In this document: positions 38,472 to 53,047 of the stretch, piece after piece
Layout: the number at the start of each line of letters is the position of its first letter
Numbering within the stretch: the first letter of the stretch is position 1
Source: Archegozetes longisetosus
Lineage: Eukaryota; Arthropoda; Arachnida; Sarcoptiformes; Trhypochthoniidae
Length of the DNA: 64,000 bases
Direction of reading: 5' to 3'
NCBI GenBank assembly: GCA_018873245.2
Contig: JAEMBT020000007.1
Location: 7,471,129-7,535,128, forward strand
Notes under the pieces: model-generated
What the model was told of the DNA's origin: nothing
The model's database searches: none
The model's input: the letters and a program-made list of their open reading frames with translations, nothing else
Program-made: the position numbers and the translations under genes

Positions 38472-41266
38472 TTATTCCCATTCAGTAGTTCCCGGAGGCT
38501 TAGGAGTCAAGTCATAGAGTACTCGAGATATTCCATTGATTGCCTCTATCTGTGTCGCCATTTGTCTGAAAACCTATGAAAGATCAATCAAATCAATTAG
38601 TTTGGGTTTCGAATCTAATCAAAGGATTGGAAACTTACGTCTATTGGTATATGTTTGTTTGGTATTGCGGGCACACCTTTTTGGACAAAAAAAATAGTTC
38701 TTATCACTTATAAGAAGACCTAAATTTTCAACAAATACCTGTCATGAAGTCTTCGGTTATAAAAGTTCTGATAACAACTGATCTCTGGCATGATTGCTGT
38801 CTGGAGACGACATCTCTATCAAAATGAATTGGAATTAAAATAACGGGCATTTGAGAGACAGCACTTCCATATCCTGAGGACATCAATATAGAAGTAGCGA
38901 TACTATCAGCCTCTCTCAGTTGGGATAAAACATGAGGAGTTAAGAAAGTCTGAGTGATGTCCATAACAGGAAACTTAACCGAATCACCGAAGATATAACA
39001 GACTCTGTTTATATTATGGCAAATTCGAGGTATCAGTTTTGCTAAAACACTAAGATCTTCAAACTTTTTCGTTTCATTGGCAAAGTTGTCACCATCTTTA
39101 CGTTGATCTTCAGACAGTCCCACAACATAACTATAGCTCCGACAATCTCCTTGTACTCCAACACTTCTGATCGGCAGCAGCGTCGCCGTAAAGTTATAAG
39201 TTTCAGAAAATTTTACTAAAAACTTTTGCTCTTCTTCATCAATCGCGTTATGAACTTTACTAATAAGAGCGTGTTTCTAATCAATGCAAAAAAATCATAA
39301 TTTTAACCATAATCTTCTTATTTCATAGATTTTCAATAAGAATAAGTTCAAACCCTCAGTAGAATACAAAATCTTAAGTCTAAAACATACCACTCGAGTA
39401 TGAGTTTCATTAATCGATAAACTATTGATATTAATTAGAAAAATGATTACCCGTTGCAAGGAGTTAGAGTAATTCACTATAACTTTGACGAGAACACATG
39501 TTTCTGAGAAGTCTTTCTCCATGAATGGGTCTTCAGCGCAAATGATGCGAACAGCGAGTCCTGGACCTGGGAATGGGTGCCTCTGCACGACTTCCGGAGG
39601 TAGACCGAGATCACGACCGAGTATTCGTACTTCATCTTTATGAAAGTCCTTCAGAGGCTCAACAACTCTTCCATTTTGTCTCAATTGTCTGACTAATTCT
39701 GTGTCGTTATGATGGGTCTTAATGGCATCCGCATTAGTAGAGGCCAACGCAGATGCGCTCTCAATCAGATCCGGTCGAAGTGTCCCCTGACCCAAGAAAA
39801 CCTCATCTGGTTTCAAATTCAATTCCTTTATTAAGTCGTTAGCGATATGAACGAAAGTATCGCCTATTATTCTACGCTTTTCTTCGGGATTTGTTGTCTG
39901 ACAGAGAATTTTAGTAGTTTTTTTACGATTCGGGTCAGTTTTTGAGACAGGAATAGTAGTGGTTGCGTTATAGAACTGATACGCAGCGTTTATAACTATT
40001 CATCACAAAATTTCAATTAAAAACAATCAACTCATGACAATCGGTTTTAAACCTTTAAGTTTGAGTCCGAGTTCGTTCAGTGATTTTTCGACGGCTTGGC
40101 TCTCATTTTTCCTCATGAATCCGTTATCGATATGAAAGGCAATCACTTGATCTTCTTTCAGTGACTTGTGCAGTAAAGCAGCGCAAACCGTTGAATCCAC
40201 TCCACCGCTGACTAACATCTAATTGATGACACTCTTAGTAAATTTGCCGAGCTTGAACATAACCGAGTTAAAAAATGTCTTACCAAGACTTTATTGTTTC
40301 CAACTATTTTTTTAATATATTCAATACATTCCAATTCTCTGGAATGCATTGTGAAATTGCCGCTCAATCCCGCTATATCGTAGAGAAAATTTCTCAACAT
40401 TTGCTTTCCATTAGTTGTTAGATCTACTTCTGGGTGAAATTGTACGCCATATAACCTCAGCTTCTCGTTCGCAATACCTTAAGAAAAAAGTTTATTGTCC
40501 AGTACTAACTAATTCTGAATTAATTTTATAACTTTGGGCAAGATTTTGAGAAAACTGATCAGAACTTACCGACAATGAAATTACTAGAAGTTCCAATTGT
40601 TTTAAAGTTATCTGCAACTTGATTTACACTATCGCCATGAGTCAACAAGACATCTTGATTACTATCTAAATTTCTAGTCACCAAAAACAAACCAATCAAA
40701 AGCTTGACATTCGAGTGTCAACAGTCATATACAAACCGAAAGAGTGGGCAATTCGTATCAACATTGATTGTAAACTGTCCGTCTTCCCGGGCATCCTTTC
40801 TATGAACAGTCCCGCCGAATTCTTTATTGAGCATTTGCATGCCATAACAGATGCCAAGAACTGGTAGACCTATTTTGAATATTTCTGGGTCATAAGGGAG
40901 AGCGTCAGATGCATACACAGAGCCGGGGCCTCCGCTTATTATTATAGCCCTATTTAAAACATCAATTTTCAATTATACCACATTTTCGAGAAATACCGAT
41001 CGGTTGCGGAATTGGTGGACAGTTTAGAAAAGGTTAAAAAACAGTTGAGAAAAATAGTTAAGAGTTAACAAAATGTAATACTTGTATCCGTCGGCCAATA
41101 ACTTGTTGGCAGTTGTGTTAAGCGGCAATATATGTGACTCAACATTGAGTTCACGGACTCTTCTGTCAATAAGTTTTCCATATTGTGCTCCGCAATCAAG
41201 AATAACAACACTTTCCGAGTGAAGCATTCCGTTAATGACATGACTATCACTGTTGTTGTCATACAT
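38472..41266 (-). CDS. GMPS: GMP synthase (glutamine-hydrolysing)
   Basis: This enzyme makes GMP from XMP, ATP and glutamine, the last step of de novo guanine nucleotide synthesis, in the cytosol. Nine exons join in frame: 41266-41082, 40949-40737, 40673-40570, 40477-40284, 40218-40053, 39995-39451, 39276-38739, 38676-38639 and 38573-38472. They give about 694 aa, against 693 in human. The amidotransferase half carries the nucleophile motif GICYGMQ (near residue 93) and QFHPEV. The ATP-pyrophosphatase half carries the PP-loop SGGVDST (near 235), then [17 protein letters not shown]. The C-terminal dimerisation domain ends PPGTTEWE. The start chosen is the ATG at 41266, just before [14 protein letters not shown] degenerate repeat array lies directly upstream. 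All catalytic motifs are intact. Exon 8 is only 38 nt. Donor 2 (CG|GTTTGT) is weak, but its phase is required by the alignment. Confidence 0.96.
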
Positions 41267-41354
41267 CTTCTTTTACATTAAATATTGTAATAATTTATAA
41301 CAAATCTGCAATCGATTAAAGTCAAGTTAGGATCAAAGGATTGTCTGATTGTTT

Positions 41355-41455
41355 CGATTAAATTAAAGGGATTCAGATTAAAGGGGTTGGAATTAAAAGG
41401 GTTCAAATCAAACTGATTCAAGTTAAACAGATTCAGATTAAAGCGATTCAGATAT
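41355..41455. repeat. Degenerate 15-16 bp repeats upstream of GMPS
   Basis: About seven variants of GATTCAGATTAAAGGG occur in a row, for example GATTCAGATTAAAGCG and GATTCAAGTTAAACA. The array starts about 90 bp upstream of the GMPS start codon, in its 5' UTR or promoter. Confidence 0.75.
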
Positions 41456-41948
41456 CAATAAAAAGCAATTGAATACCCGATCGAAGAGATGTTTGATTTT
41501 ATACACAATTCATATACAAATATAACATCACATAAAACACAATCAAATAATACAATTATTTACAAAAAGTCTAATAAAGATAATGATTAATAATAGTATA
41601 AATTGAATAAAGAGTCGGTTTTTCTGTAATATTAAAAATAAATTCAGACATGTTTTAGAGCACTTTAGCTCATACTTTAAGCCGCCCAACAGTTTCTTTA
41701 TTACTACTTTGTGCTGCCTTTCTATCTTATTTCTATGCTATTCATTCTACAAATATATTGGGGATTCTGTACTCTGTTCAATCTGCCATTAACTTTTTGA
41801 CATAAACCTTCAAATAATGGCATTCCAAGCTATACGATACTCATGCTTATTCAAAAACTTCCTATAAACATATAAATTTAAATAAATTCACTTCTTTCTC
41901 ATTTAACACACGGGTTAAACCTTCAGAAATCAAAACTCTTGAAATTTT

Positions 41949-42200
41949 AAACCGAAAGGTAATTCATTTTCACAAACCATCGCTCACTTAACCTAAGCCT
42001 AAACTTTTTTGTATAAAACTTATGGAACTTTAGAAAGTCTTTAAAAGCTTGAAAAAACTTGCGAGTCTTTAAAACTTTAGTAAAACTTTTGAAAACCAAA
42101 CCGAAAGATAACTAACTCTCGCAGTCTATATCCCACTTAAGTTTAAAACTTTATACAATACTTATGGAAGTTTAGAAAACTTTCAAAAGTTTACAATAGA
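41949..42200. repeat. Diverged tandem duplication, about 149 bp unit
   Basis: Both units begin AAACCGAAAGRTAA. Each continues through a CACTTAA block to TATAMAACTTATGGAA and TTTAGAAA, in the same order. The copies are clearly related but have many substitutions, so the duplication is old. Confidence 0.65.
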
Positions 42201-43234
42201 ATAAGATTACGTCTGTTTAAAACATTTGTTAATGAGTTGAACTAATTCTCAGTGACTTAGATTGCCAAATAAATAAGTAGAAAATAGAAATCAAAAGATA
42301 AATACCTATAGGATTTTTGTCAAATACTTGTGGACAAAAAATTTCAGTCGGAAAAGATTGTACTAGTAGTTAGAAGAGAATCACTTGAAATGCGGGCTTT
42401 TCAGACTCGAAAAGGAATTTATTATTAATTAAACGAATAACATGTTTACGCATATCGACACTTATAGTTAAATAAAACATATGTCGTTTTGATTTCTATT
42501 CGACCTTTGATGGGAAAATGCAAAGACCGACTGCTGATCGAGATTAGAGTTAAAGCGATTTTGAAATCCGATTCATAGCTTATTTCATCATCGCTTTGAG
42601 TAATAGATCATCAATAATTACCCAAGAATACCTTCTTGTTCATAAACAAGATTAAAGGTTGAAAGTGTTTATTTGGCGCAAAAATTGCTCTAACAAATAA
42701 AAGCTCCAAATTTGTTGACGTAGAAAGCAAGTGGACATAAAACTAAATTTTTCAGCTATCAAGATGACAGTTAGCAACTCATGTCTGAAAGCGTCAGCCT
42801 TTTTATTAGATAAATGTAAGATTGCTTTATCGTTGATTCGCTATTTTATCTTATAATGTTTGTTCAAACTGTTGCCAAATTGACTGCTTTTGGTAAAACT
42901 CGATCATAAACTGATAATTTAAGTTTCTGTTAATTAACCAACACATAAAAAACTTTTATTGATCGCTTAGAATTCATAATTTTTTATTAAGAAATAAAAT
43001 CTTTAGAAATATCAGTAATGAATAGATCTAGTGTTATTTTATTTTTAGGAAATTAATAAATTATCGATTACACTCATTATTTATATCAAAGCTCTGTAAA
43101 TTTGAGTATAAACTTAAAACGACTTAAAAAATTGTTAACTGAGTTTGAAGATAATAAGTTTTACTGTAGTCACTAAAATAGACAGAATGACATTGAGAGT
43201 AATACTTTAGCTTTCAAAATGAACGTTTATGACT

Positions 43235-44992
<1,758 letters not shown>

Positions 44993-46210
44993 ATGGAAAG
45001 CGGTATTAGTACATCAATTGAGTAGTACAAACTTAACATTGAATTAACTAATTAATTAATTAATAATTTTCAGACGAAGACAAAAATGGTTCGACAAAGA
45101 GTGATGAAAGCACGAGCGTTCATAGTACGGAGAGAAGTGATGGCAATCAAAACAATGACAGTTAGACTAAATTGATTTAACAAGTTTTGTTAAGTATTTT
45201 TAGTGAATAATTGACTGAATTGTTTTGATTTTTTCATAGATGAGAAGAACGTAGAAACGACGTTAGATTTGGAGGCTACTGAAATCGATTTGAATCACAG
45301 TAGAATCGATTCAATGACTATATTCTCCCAATTGACAAAAATTGAGGTTTTGGGTCTGAGGAATAACTTGATTAAGAAAATAGAAGGATTGCAAGCATTG
45401 GTGTCATTGAGAGAATTAGAATTATATGACAATCAAATCACTGTAATCGAAAACCTGGATTCACTGACAAACTTAGAGTCAGTTTTGATTCAATCTATTA
45501 CTTTATCGTGTCTATAGTTGACTAAAAGTTGTCATTTCTTTTAATAGAGTCCTAGATCTGTCTTTCAATAGAATTCGCAAAATTGAGAATTTGGATAATA
45601 TGGTCAATTTGAAGAAACTATTTTTGGTTAATAATAGGATTAGTAAAATTGAAAATCTGGACGCTTTAGTAAATCTAGAAATGTTAGAATTGGGCTCTAA
45701 TAAGATAAGAGTGATTGAAAACTTAGATAAATTAGTTAAACTCAACAGTCTTTTTTGGGAAAGAATAAAATTGCTAAACTGGAGAACTTAACTAATCTTC
45801 AGAATTTAGAACTCTTAAGTATTCAGAGTAATAGAATCGTTAAAATTGAAGGATTGGACAAAAGTCAAAATTTAGAGCAATTATATATCAGTAACAATGG
45901 CATCGATACGATTGAAGGCCTGAATAACAACACAAAGTTGATTACTCTGGATTTGGCGGCAAACAGGTTGAAGAAATTGGACAATATCAAGCATTTGGTC
46001 AATTTAGAAGAGTTGTGGTGTAACGACAACGCAATCGATGACTGGAAAGACTTAGAAGTTCTGAAGGATTTGCCAAAATTGCAAACAGTCTATTTTGAAC
46101 GGAACCCTATATCAAGTCATCAAATGTATAGGAAAAAGATTATGTTACTGGCTCCACAATTAACACAAATTGATGCAACCATGTGTCGACCTCACAATAG
46201 ATCGAATTAG
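44993..46210 (+). CDS. PPP1R7: Protein phosphatase 1 regulatory subunit 7 (sds22)
   Basis: This is a leucine-rich-repeat protein that binds the PP1 catalytic subunit. Exons are 44993-45002 (MES and one base), 45074-45160, 45240-45477 and 45548-46210. After an acidic, Ser-rich N-terminus come about eleven 22-residue LRRs of the sds22 type, such as LVNLKKLFLVNNRISKIENL. An LRR-cap-like end follows (PQLTQIDATM). The product is about 332 aa, against 360 in human. The donor after exon 3 is at 45478 (GA|GTCAGT), which keeps the repeat register; the nearby TCA|GTTTTG would not. One oddity: in the last exon a T6 run at 45751-45756 is one base short, so the frame shifts inside the conserved LFLGKN motif. 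Both sides are otherwise intact and continue for many repeats, which suggests a sequencing error or a recent mutation rather than an old pseudogene. Confidence 0.93.
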
Positions 46211-46850
46211 AAGCTTTCCATCTATGCTTTTATTCTACAATTTAATCAAACTTAATATAATCATATTTTTAGCCTTAGCCTTCCTTTTGTTAGTTTCAGT
46301 TGATTTATTGCATCCACTCGATATTCTTTTACTGATAAATGCGGAGAATATTATTCCATATTTATATAATTTATAATTACTCACTTGTGTTGTTCTTAAG
46401 TTTATTTAAGAAAAAGTGTAATCATTAACTGTTTCTTCACAATGCTTTTAATGTTAATCTCATTAAATCCTACTCAAAGTTGTTGATGAAGTGTCTATTG
46501 TTGGATTAAATATTTCATGAGCCTTAAAAACTTCTAAAACTTTGCTAATACTAGTCTAAATTCGAAAATATTCTAGGTAAAAGTCGTTACTCTTTGAACT
46601 GAATAGAGATTAACTACAATATCCTGTTATTAATAAAGATTATTCATTTTTATCAGAATTATTGATGCTGACTGATGAGTAATTGTTTTTTGTTGATTAG
46701 TTTTGTTTTCAAAGTAAAAGTCGTGAACTGAAAAATATTTATTTATTTAGTTAGTTGTTTACTAAATTTTTAGTAAATCCAAAGGATTGGAAAAATTCAC
46801 GTTAAAAACATCTAACATTCATAAACTATAAACCATTACAGGTGTTTTTA
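46211..46850. other. Convergent 3' flanks of PPP1R7 and METTL18
   Basis: About 640 bp lie between the stop codons of two converging genes. A plus-strand AATAAAG near 46.63 kb could end the PPP1R7 mRNA. AATAAATAAA on the minus strand near 46.74-46.75 kb could end METTL18. If both are used, the two 3' UTRs overlap or nearly overlap. Confidence 0.45.
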
Positions 46851-47748
46851 TCAAACAGTTTTTTTCCACATAAGTTTGAGTATATGTCTCATTAGCGGCG
46901 CATCGATTTCTTGACACACTTCACAATCAAACTGTCCATCATTTTCAATAAACTCAACGAAAGAATAAGTTCCACCACCGATACCAAAATAATGTGATTT
47001 TGAGGCAATATAAATGATGCCATCCGCTGATAAACTAGACTTAAATACTTTGACCAATTTTTCATAATTATCACAATTATAGATAGTTTCGGACGTTAGG
47101 ATTAGATCAAACTTGAGGCCTAATTGGTCGATATCATCGGCTACTTCAGACCAGTCGCCGAACAGGAAATTAGACTTCGAAACAATGTCTGAATCGTCAT
47201 TATTGAGCAAAACATTAACTGCACTAAAATATTTAATTACATCTTCATTGAAGTCTTGTAAATAAATTTTAGCATTCGGTAACTTCTTTGAGCAATAGAT
47301 CGAAACAAGTCCTGAACCACAGCCTAACTGGTAACCAAAATCAATGTTAAATTAGGTAAAAGTTTAGACTTAAGAAAAAATAGTTTAATATTTGGAATGA
47401 AATCAAAACAATTACTTCTAAAATGTTGACATTTGGATGACTAAAATAGTTGTCGATAACCATGAATTGAGTGAAATAATTGATGAGATCGTGTAAGCCT
47501 TCCCATAGTTTGAATCCTCCTTCATATTGATTGGGAATTAGATCACAATTGCCTTCGATTACATCCAAACAGTTATTATTTTGACCAGGATTGTGGCAAA
47601 TAGACATCAACTGTTTGACTAAATCCTTATTTGCATATTTGATTACCTTAAGCGATGAATGATTACTTATTTGTAATTGACTTATGAGTTGATCTGATTG
47701 TTTTAGGCTTTCCTGAATTAAATTAAAGTCTATTTTGGAAACTGGCAT
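46851..47748 (-). CDS. METTL18: Histidine protein methyltransferase 1 (METTL18)
   Basis: This is a SAM-dependent methyltransferase. In human and yeast the family methylates a histidine of ribosomal protein RPL3/uL3, affecting ribosome biogenesis and translation. Two exons (47748-47416 and 47327-46851) join in phase 0 to about 269 aa. The junction lies directly before the SAM-binding motif I, LGCGSG. Other family marks are YEGGFKLWEGLHDLINYF upstream, DLILTSETIYN (motif post II) and ASKSHYFGIGGG. The protein is about 100 residues shorter than human METTL18, mainly in the N-terminal extension, and lacks the human insert between motif I and the DLILTSETIYN block. It converges with PPP1R7. The start codon at 47748 is the first in frame and gives a short, plausible N-terminus. 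The assignment to the METTL18 family is firm; the RPL3 substrate is inferred. Confidence 0.93.
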
Positions 47749-50700
47749 GTTTTATGTTTATATTAAATCTATTACAATAAAACTTGACTAACTTTCACAT
47801 ACACTAAAGTCATCTTTAAAAACAATTTTACGATGTCGTAGAAAAACACGACTGAATTGTTATTTATTTTTTAGAACCACTTAACTGCATTTTAGAGTTA
47901 GACAAATTTTGCTGTAGTACTGAAAGTTCGGCATGAGAGTGAGTTAGTTTACACTCGTTCACGTACTTCTAGACTTTCGCTCAAGTTTGATAAACTTTCA
48001 AATATTGATCAATGCTCTTAATAATATCGTCATTTCAGTCTGATTGTCTGTTGTGTTTGGTTGTACATAACTCTATTGAGTAATCTTGGTATTTTTCTCA
48101 TTTTATGTAAATATTGAAGGAATGCAAACATTCGATAACTGGATGTACTTTGAATACGGAAAAAGAACCGATATTTCAGCAAATTAGATGACTGTTTAGT
48201 TAGATAGACTTATCGAGTTTGAAAATAAGTTTTCAATATTGATTAAAAGTAACTAACGACAAATAGGTAATAAATTGGAAACGAGCAACCTAATGCAATA
48301 GTTTAATAAGCGAGTTGATCTAAGTTTAACCAAAATTGCAATGCTTTCACAAAAGTTGTCAACAATTGCAATACTTATCTAAAGTCAAGATTGGAGTTTT
48401 CCAATGAAAACGAATTAGCAATTTATTGTTAGAATTAAGATAATTATTATGATAACCTCTATTGAGTTAGTAAATAAGAGTATATACAGCATGCATTCTT
48501 TAGAACAAATTTAGGCTATGAACTAATTTTTTTCGATAAACAAATTGTTCGCTCATAAGACCGTCGTATTGTTAAAACATTCTACAGTCTATCCGTTATT
48601 TATTCAATACATTGTCAATATTTATACACTTGAGATATCATTAAACAATGATAACGTATATGTTAGTCAAACTTAACTGTATTAATAGTCAGTGAAAGTA
48701 CTTTCGGCTAAAGTTTCCTCCAATTAAGCAATGCTCAAGATATTCAACTTTTTGACTATTAGTTTAATGGATATTTCGTTTGAACATTTGAAGGCAAGTC
48801 TCATATTAAGTATATAATAGATCTATTGCTTCACTTAATCTTTATCTTTATCTTTTACTTTTTCTATTCTCTTCGTCACAATAACTATCTCTCCATATCT
48901 TTCACCTGATTGCCATTAAATTGTGAATCAATAGCTTTTAAAAGTTTAAACAAAAAGTTTTGAGTTTCAATTGAAATTCAGTGATGATAGAGCTAAGTGT
49001 TTGAAAAGTTTTCACAAATGACTGATAGGAAGTTTTAATTTTTGCATAAAATGAATATGAAATATTGAATTGAATAAAAGAAAATACGATACTTAAAAGT
49101 TTAAAATTAGTATAAGTTTTATATTGCTGAACCTATAAATAAGTAAAAACTTGACCCTAGTATACTATCTAATCTGAATATTGAAAATCGCTATCAAAAG
49201 TAATGACCCGAAAGTTTGAGTGAGCACATATTAGGGCTCATTCATTTTAACCTGACATTTACTAAACTTAAATTTGAGGTGGTTTACAGCAATACTGGGG
49301 TTTAAGTGACTAAAGAACAACGCTATCTAGAAATTAATAAGCTATTTGTAAAATAGATAAAAGCCAGAAAAATCAATAGTTGCTCACAGAGCTAAACGTT
49401 ACTCTAATTCATAATCATGTCCAAACTTTTAGAGTTATCACTTACTGAAGTATGGAATGAATTAACATATGACCTTCACTATTTTTAATACTATGATAAT
49501 GTAGTAATGCAAAGTCTACATCGAATATTGTAGTCCACACAATATTCGATTAGTTCAAGATCAGATTCAACACGTACGAATGTGACTGAAGGCTTAAACA
49601 GTTTCAATGTTATTCAGTATCAATGTACCGTATTCTGTATGCATTATAGTCTTTATGAGAAGATAATTCTCAATCAAAACTTCATTATTAGAATCTGATT
49701 CAAATTTTTATTTGTGAAAACTAACGCACGTATTAAGTAAGTTAAACAAGTTTCGAATATTTTACTAATTAAAGTATAAATTTAACTTAATATTAGCGCG
49801 AATTTCTTGAAAAGAGATAGAATTTCTAATATCCGATGAAAAACCTTCACAATTTAGTGAATTGATTTGTTTGTTTGAAAGTGCAATTAAGCTGAGGTAA
49901 GTTTAATAAGTCTATCGGCTTTGAAAATAGAAAGTATTGTTTGTGTGAGACTTCACAAGACTTGGTTATGAATGCGTTCACATAGATTTATTTATTTTCA
50001 AACTCTTCTGGTATGATATAGTTTTATGATGTATATTCTCAAACATCCTTTAAAGGCTTTTTTCGTTCGGTTATAACCAGTCACTTATTGAACTTTCGAT
50101 TTCATAATCTCAATCACAAGACATTCAGTCTGTACGTTTATGTTAAAAATATCAAACTTTTGCAGTTGACATAACTGTGAATCGAGGTTTCAGTGTAGAC
50201 GGCAAAAGTTAATCTCAAGGCTTATCCGAGTCTGCAAACTTATCGGAACAACAAACAAATTGAATATATTGTATTAGTGAAAAAGTTTGCCGACTTCTCA
50301 GACTTATACTTACATGATCAAACTGAAAGTACACAAATAGATGATATTAGGGATAATGTGAGTAAATTCCTTGCATATCAGTTTACGGAATAGTTATAAA
50401 CATTTTATTGATTCTATATTAGTCAATCTATCGCAAACATTATATTCTTCAATTCAAAAGCTTGACCGTCTCAAATGCTTGAAAATTACTTAATAAAATC
50501 GTTAAGTGGTAACTCTTTTGGAAGATTAATTTTCTCAGACAATTTTGTTTATGATTCAGAATAAAGGCAACAATCAAATGTTTACAACTTTCCGTTGCCT
50601 AAAGTAAAATGCAGGAAATTGGATGAAAACGATGCTATAATCTTGTATTTAGTATACCTAAAGTTTGACGCATGTAAATACAATAATGAAGTCAGAGTAG

Positions 50701-53047
50701 AGGTTAAGAGACACAATAATTACTATTGAATGGGAATATAGTTTGAAAAGTCAAACAGCTATAGAACCAAGAATTGTCTGTTACAACTTATATAATTGGT
50801 TAACAAACTTAAGGTCATGTCTGTAAACAGTTAGCATAGATTATAATTAAGCTAGACTTGAGGCTTGACTTTACCGAATACTTTCAACAGTACTACATAA
50901 TGAGGTCACGCAAACCTGACGAACTTCTTCAATTTTGCTCAATTTCTTCTGTATCCATAGCAATGTCTAGTTGACTTTGCGTAAATCTACTTATTTTTTA
51001 CTTTATTAATTCAAAAGTTACTTCGATTGGTAAATATTCAGAAGATTGATAGTTTATTGCGTCAAAGTTTCTCTTGCTTTATACTTAGTTACATGAAAAT
51101 ATAGTTCTTGTGATCTGTTCAATAACTGCTTGATTTGAGAAACAAGAAACTGGTAAAAGTGAAACTAATTTTGGTTTAGTCAATTCTAAGTTTACTATCA
51201 GTTTTGAAAGATTATGAATATTATACACCACTCTTAATGTTGATGAGTTAGTGGAAAATTATTATCAATATAAGTCTGAACTTACAAAACAAACTACCAA
51301 TACATCGGCGCTTAAGTAGTTAACACTTGAATTTATCTTTAATGAACAGTTATTTATTCCTCAGAAGCATAATTTATCTAAAGAATTCAATATGAATTTT
51401 GATCTTATGTTTATCAACAAGGGATTTATTGTCATAATAAGTTTGAGAGGGACTTAACAAGTGAATAGAAGACTATTTAAAACAGTAGTTTTAATATAAA
51501 ATAATTAACCTATATTTGAAATGTTCTTATTACACATTTTAAAGCAATACCAATATGAGGAAGTTTAATATAAAGAACACTGAAATCAAATGTCATTTAC
51601 ATTAGAAAATCTAGAACCAAATTGGCAAAGCCTCTCGTTTCGAAATCATAAACTGCCGTTATTAGCAACGTATCTCACAGATAATAGTCGTTGCATAACC
51701 GATCCATCACTTGTTGAACTAATTGTTGGACAAATTTATCAGAGAAAGCATTGTTTTTTGAAATAAAAGCTGATATAATGTCATCCACACAACATAGGTG
51801 TTATATTTGCTCAGTAGTGATGATAGTGTATCATTGGGTCTGAGCAATATAAGTGCTATCCGTTTCTACTATAAGTCACTTTCACTTTTGTTCATTCAAC
51901 GTTTGGCTAAAAATTACTTCCAGATAACTTTACATCCTTACACAGGTATCCTCTATATTTTATATTTTTGATCAAATCATAGACTATAATTGTTTACAAT
52001 CCAACTTGTATTAATTTCGTTTACTTAACTCAATCTATTTGTTGAATTTATTGAACTTGAAGCGCAAAACTTTTGAGCCGAGAACTTAATGATTATAATT
52101 AAAACAACAAGTTGTAAGTTTTGACAAATGCAATTTATTTTGAAAATCTATCAAGTTATTATAGATTTATCAGTTACCTTGATGGAAGTTTATATAGCTT
52201 ACATAACTTTTATACATTTGTTATAGATTTTAACATTTTATCTTTATTTCCACTCAAGTTCTCGGCACAGTTTAATAAAAAGTAGATTTCAACAATAATC
52301 AAATAGCAGTTAAATCATTAGAAAACCTTTTTTACTCTTCACTAAACTTTTTAATTATAAATTGCGAAAAATCAAACTAGAAGCAAATTTAGAACAACTT
52401 GTGGTATTAAGTGAATGAAGAAATGAAGAGATCTTAAAAAAAAGTTAAATAACTGCTAATAAAAGTGAAATCGACTGAACTGTTGATCTGCTTTTAGCAA
52501 AGGGAAAAATAGGTCAAAAGTATTGAATAAATACTTGTGTAAATCAAGGACCGGCATTAATCATGTTATGCAATTCTTATCAGTTGTGTTTATTTCGAAA
52601 ATCAAAGTTAAAGTCATACTAATTTCAACTTGAAATATGTCTGATCTTTAACTCTTAAAATTTGCATAATTTATATAACTATTGACGAACTTTCATCTGA
52701 ATAAAGGAAAGCGCTTCTACCGATGTATTATAAAAACCTCGTATTGACTTAATCTATGTGTTAATATCATATTGAGATCGAAAATGTAGTCTTTCGTATA
52801 AAGGATTGATTAAGTTGTTGTTAGAATTGGAATATAGCTCCTTGAGATATCATATAAAAGCTTTAAAAACTTTCTAAAAACTTAAAAAAATTTATTCAAC
52901 AAACGCATGCGCTTTCAATTAATCTCATTATTTCTTCAGCTCTTGAATTCAATTTATCACTTCAGAAGAAAGTAAAAGCAGATCTCTCATTTTGTAATTG
53001 GCTCTCAATTTGGGCACTTTACAGTCAATATCATATCTGATAACAAA
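47749..53047. other. Intergenic region between METTL18 and GLUT
   Basis: About 5.3 kb without a recognised gene. It includes the METTL18 promoter, a possible solo MITE end (CGAGGTTTCAGTGTA near 50.18 kb) and the weak exon-like frames at 51.6-52.0 kb listed separately. The remainder is AT-rich DNA with stops in all frames. Confidence 0.55.
51590..51970 (+). other. Two adjacent exon-like open frames, unidentified
   Basis: An ATG at 51590 opens 58 codons (to 51766) whose peptide has a balanced composition, with Trp, Pro, Arg, Asp and Gly: segments LENLEPNWQSLSFRNHKLPL and TDNSRCITDPSLVELIVGQI. From 51798 another frame stays open to 51970, with LSSDDSVSLGLSNISAIRFY and LFIQRLAKNY. It begins near possible acceptors (CATAG, TTGCTCAG) and ends near a CACAG|GTATCC donor-like site. 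I could not join the two frames in phase with a good GT-AG pair, and I recognise no family. It may be part of a small gene, a pseudogene or chance. Confidence 0.2.

Larger units (their letters stand above)
41267..43234. other. Spacer between LZIC and GMPS
   Basis: Both flanking genes run leftward, so this 2-kb stretch holds the LZIC 3' flank and the GMPS promoter. It contains the 15-16 bp array near GMPS and a diverged duplication near 42.0 kb. A minus-strand AATAAAATAAC near 43.04 kb could serve as the LZIC poly(A) signal. No other gene is visible. Confidence 0.6.
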
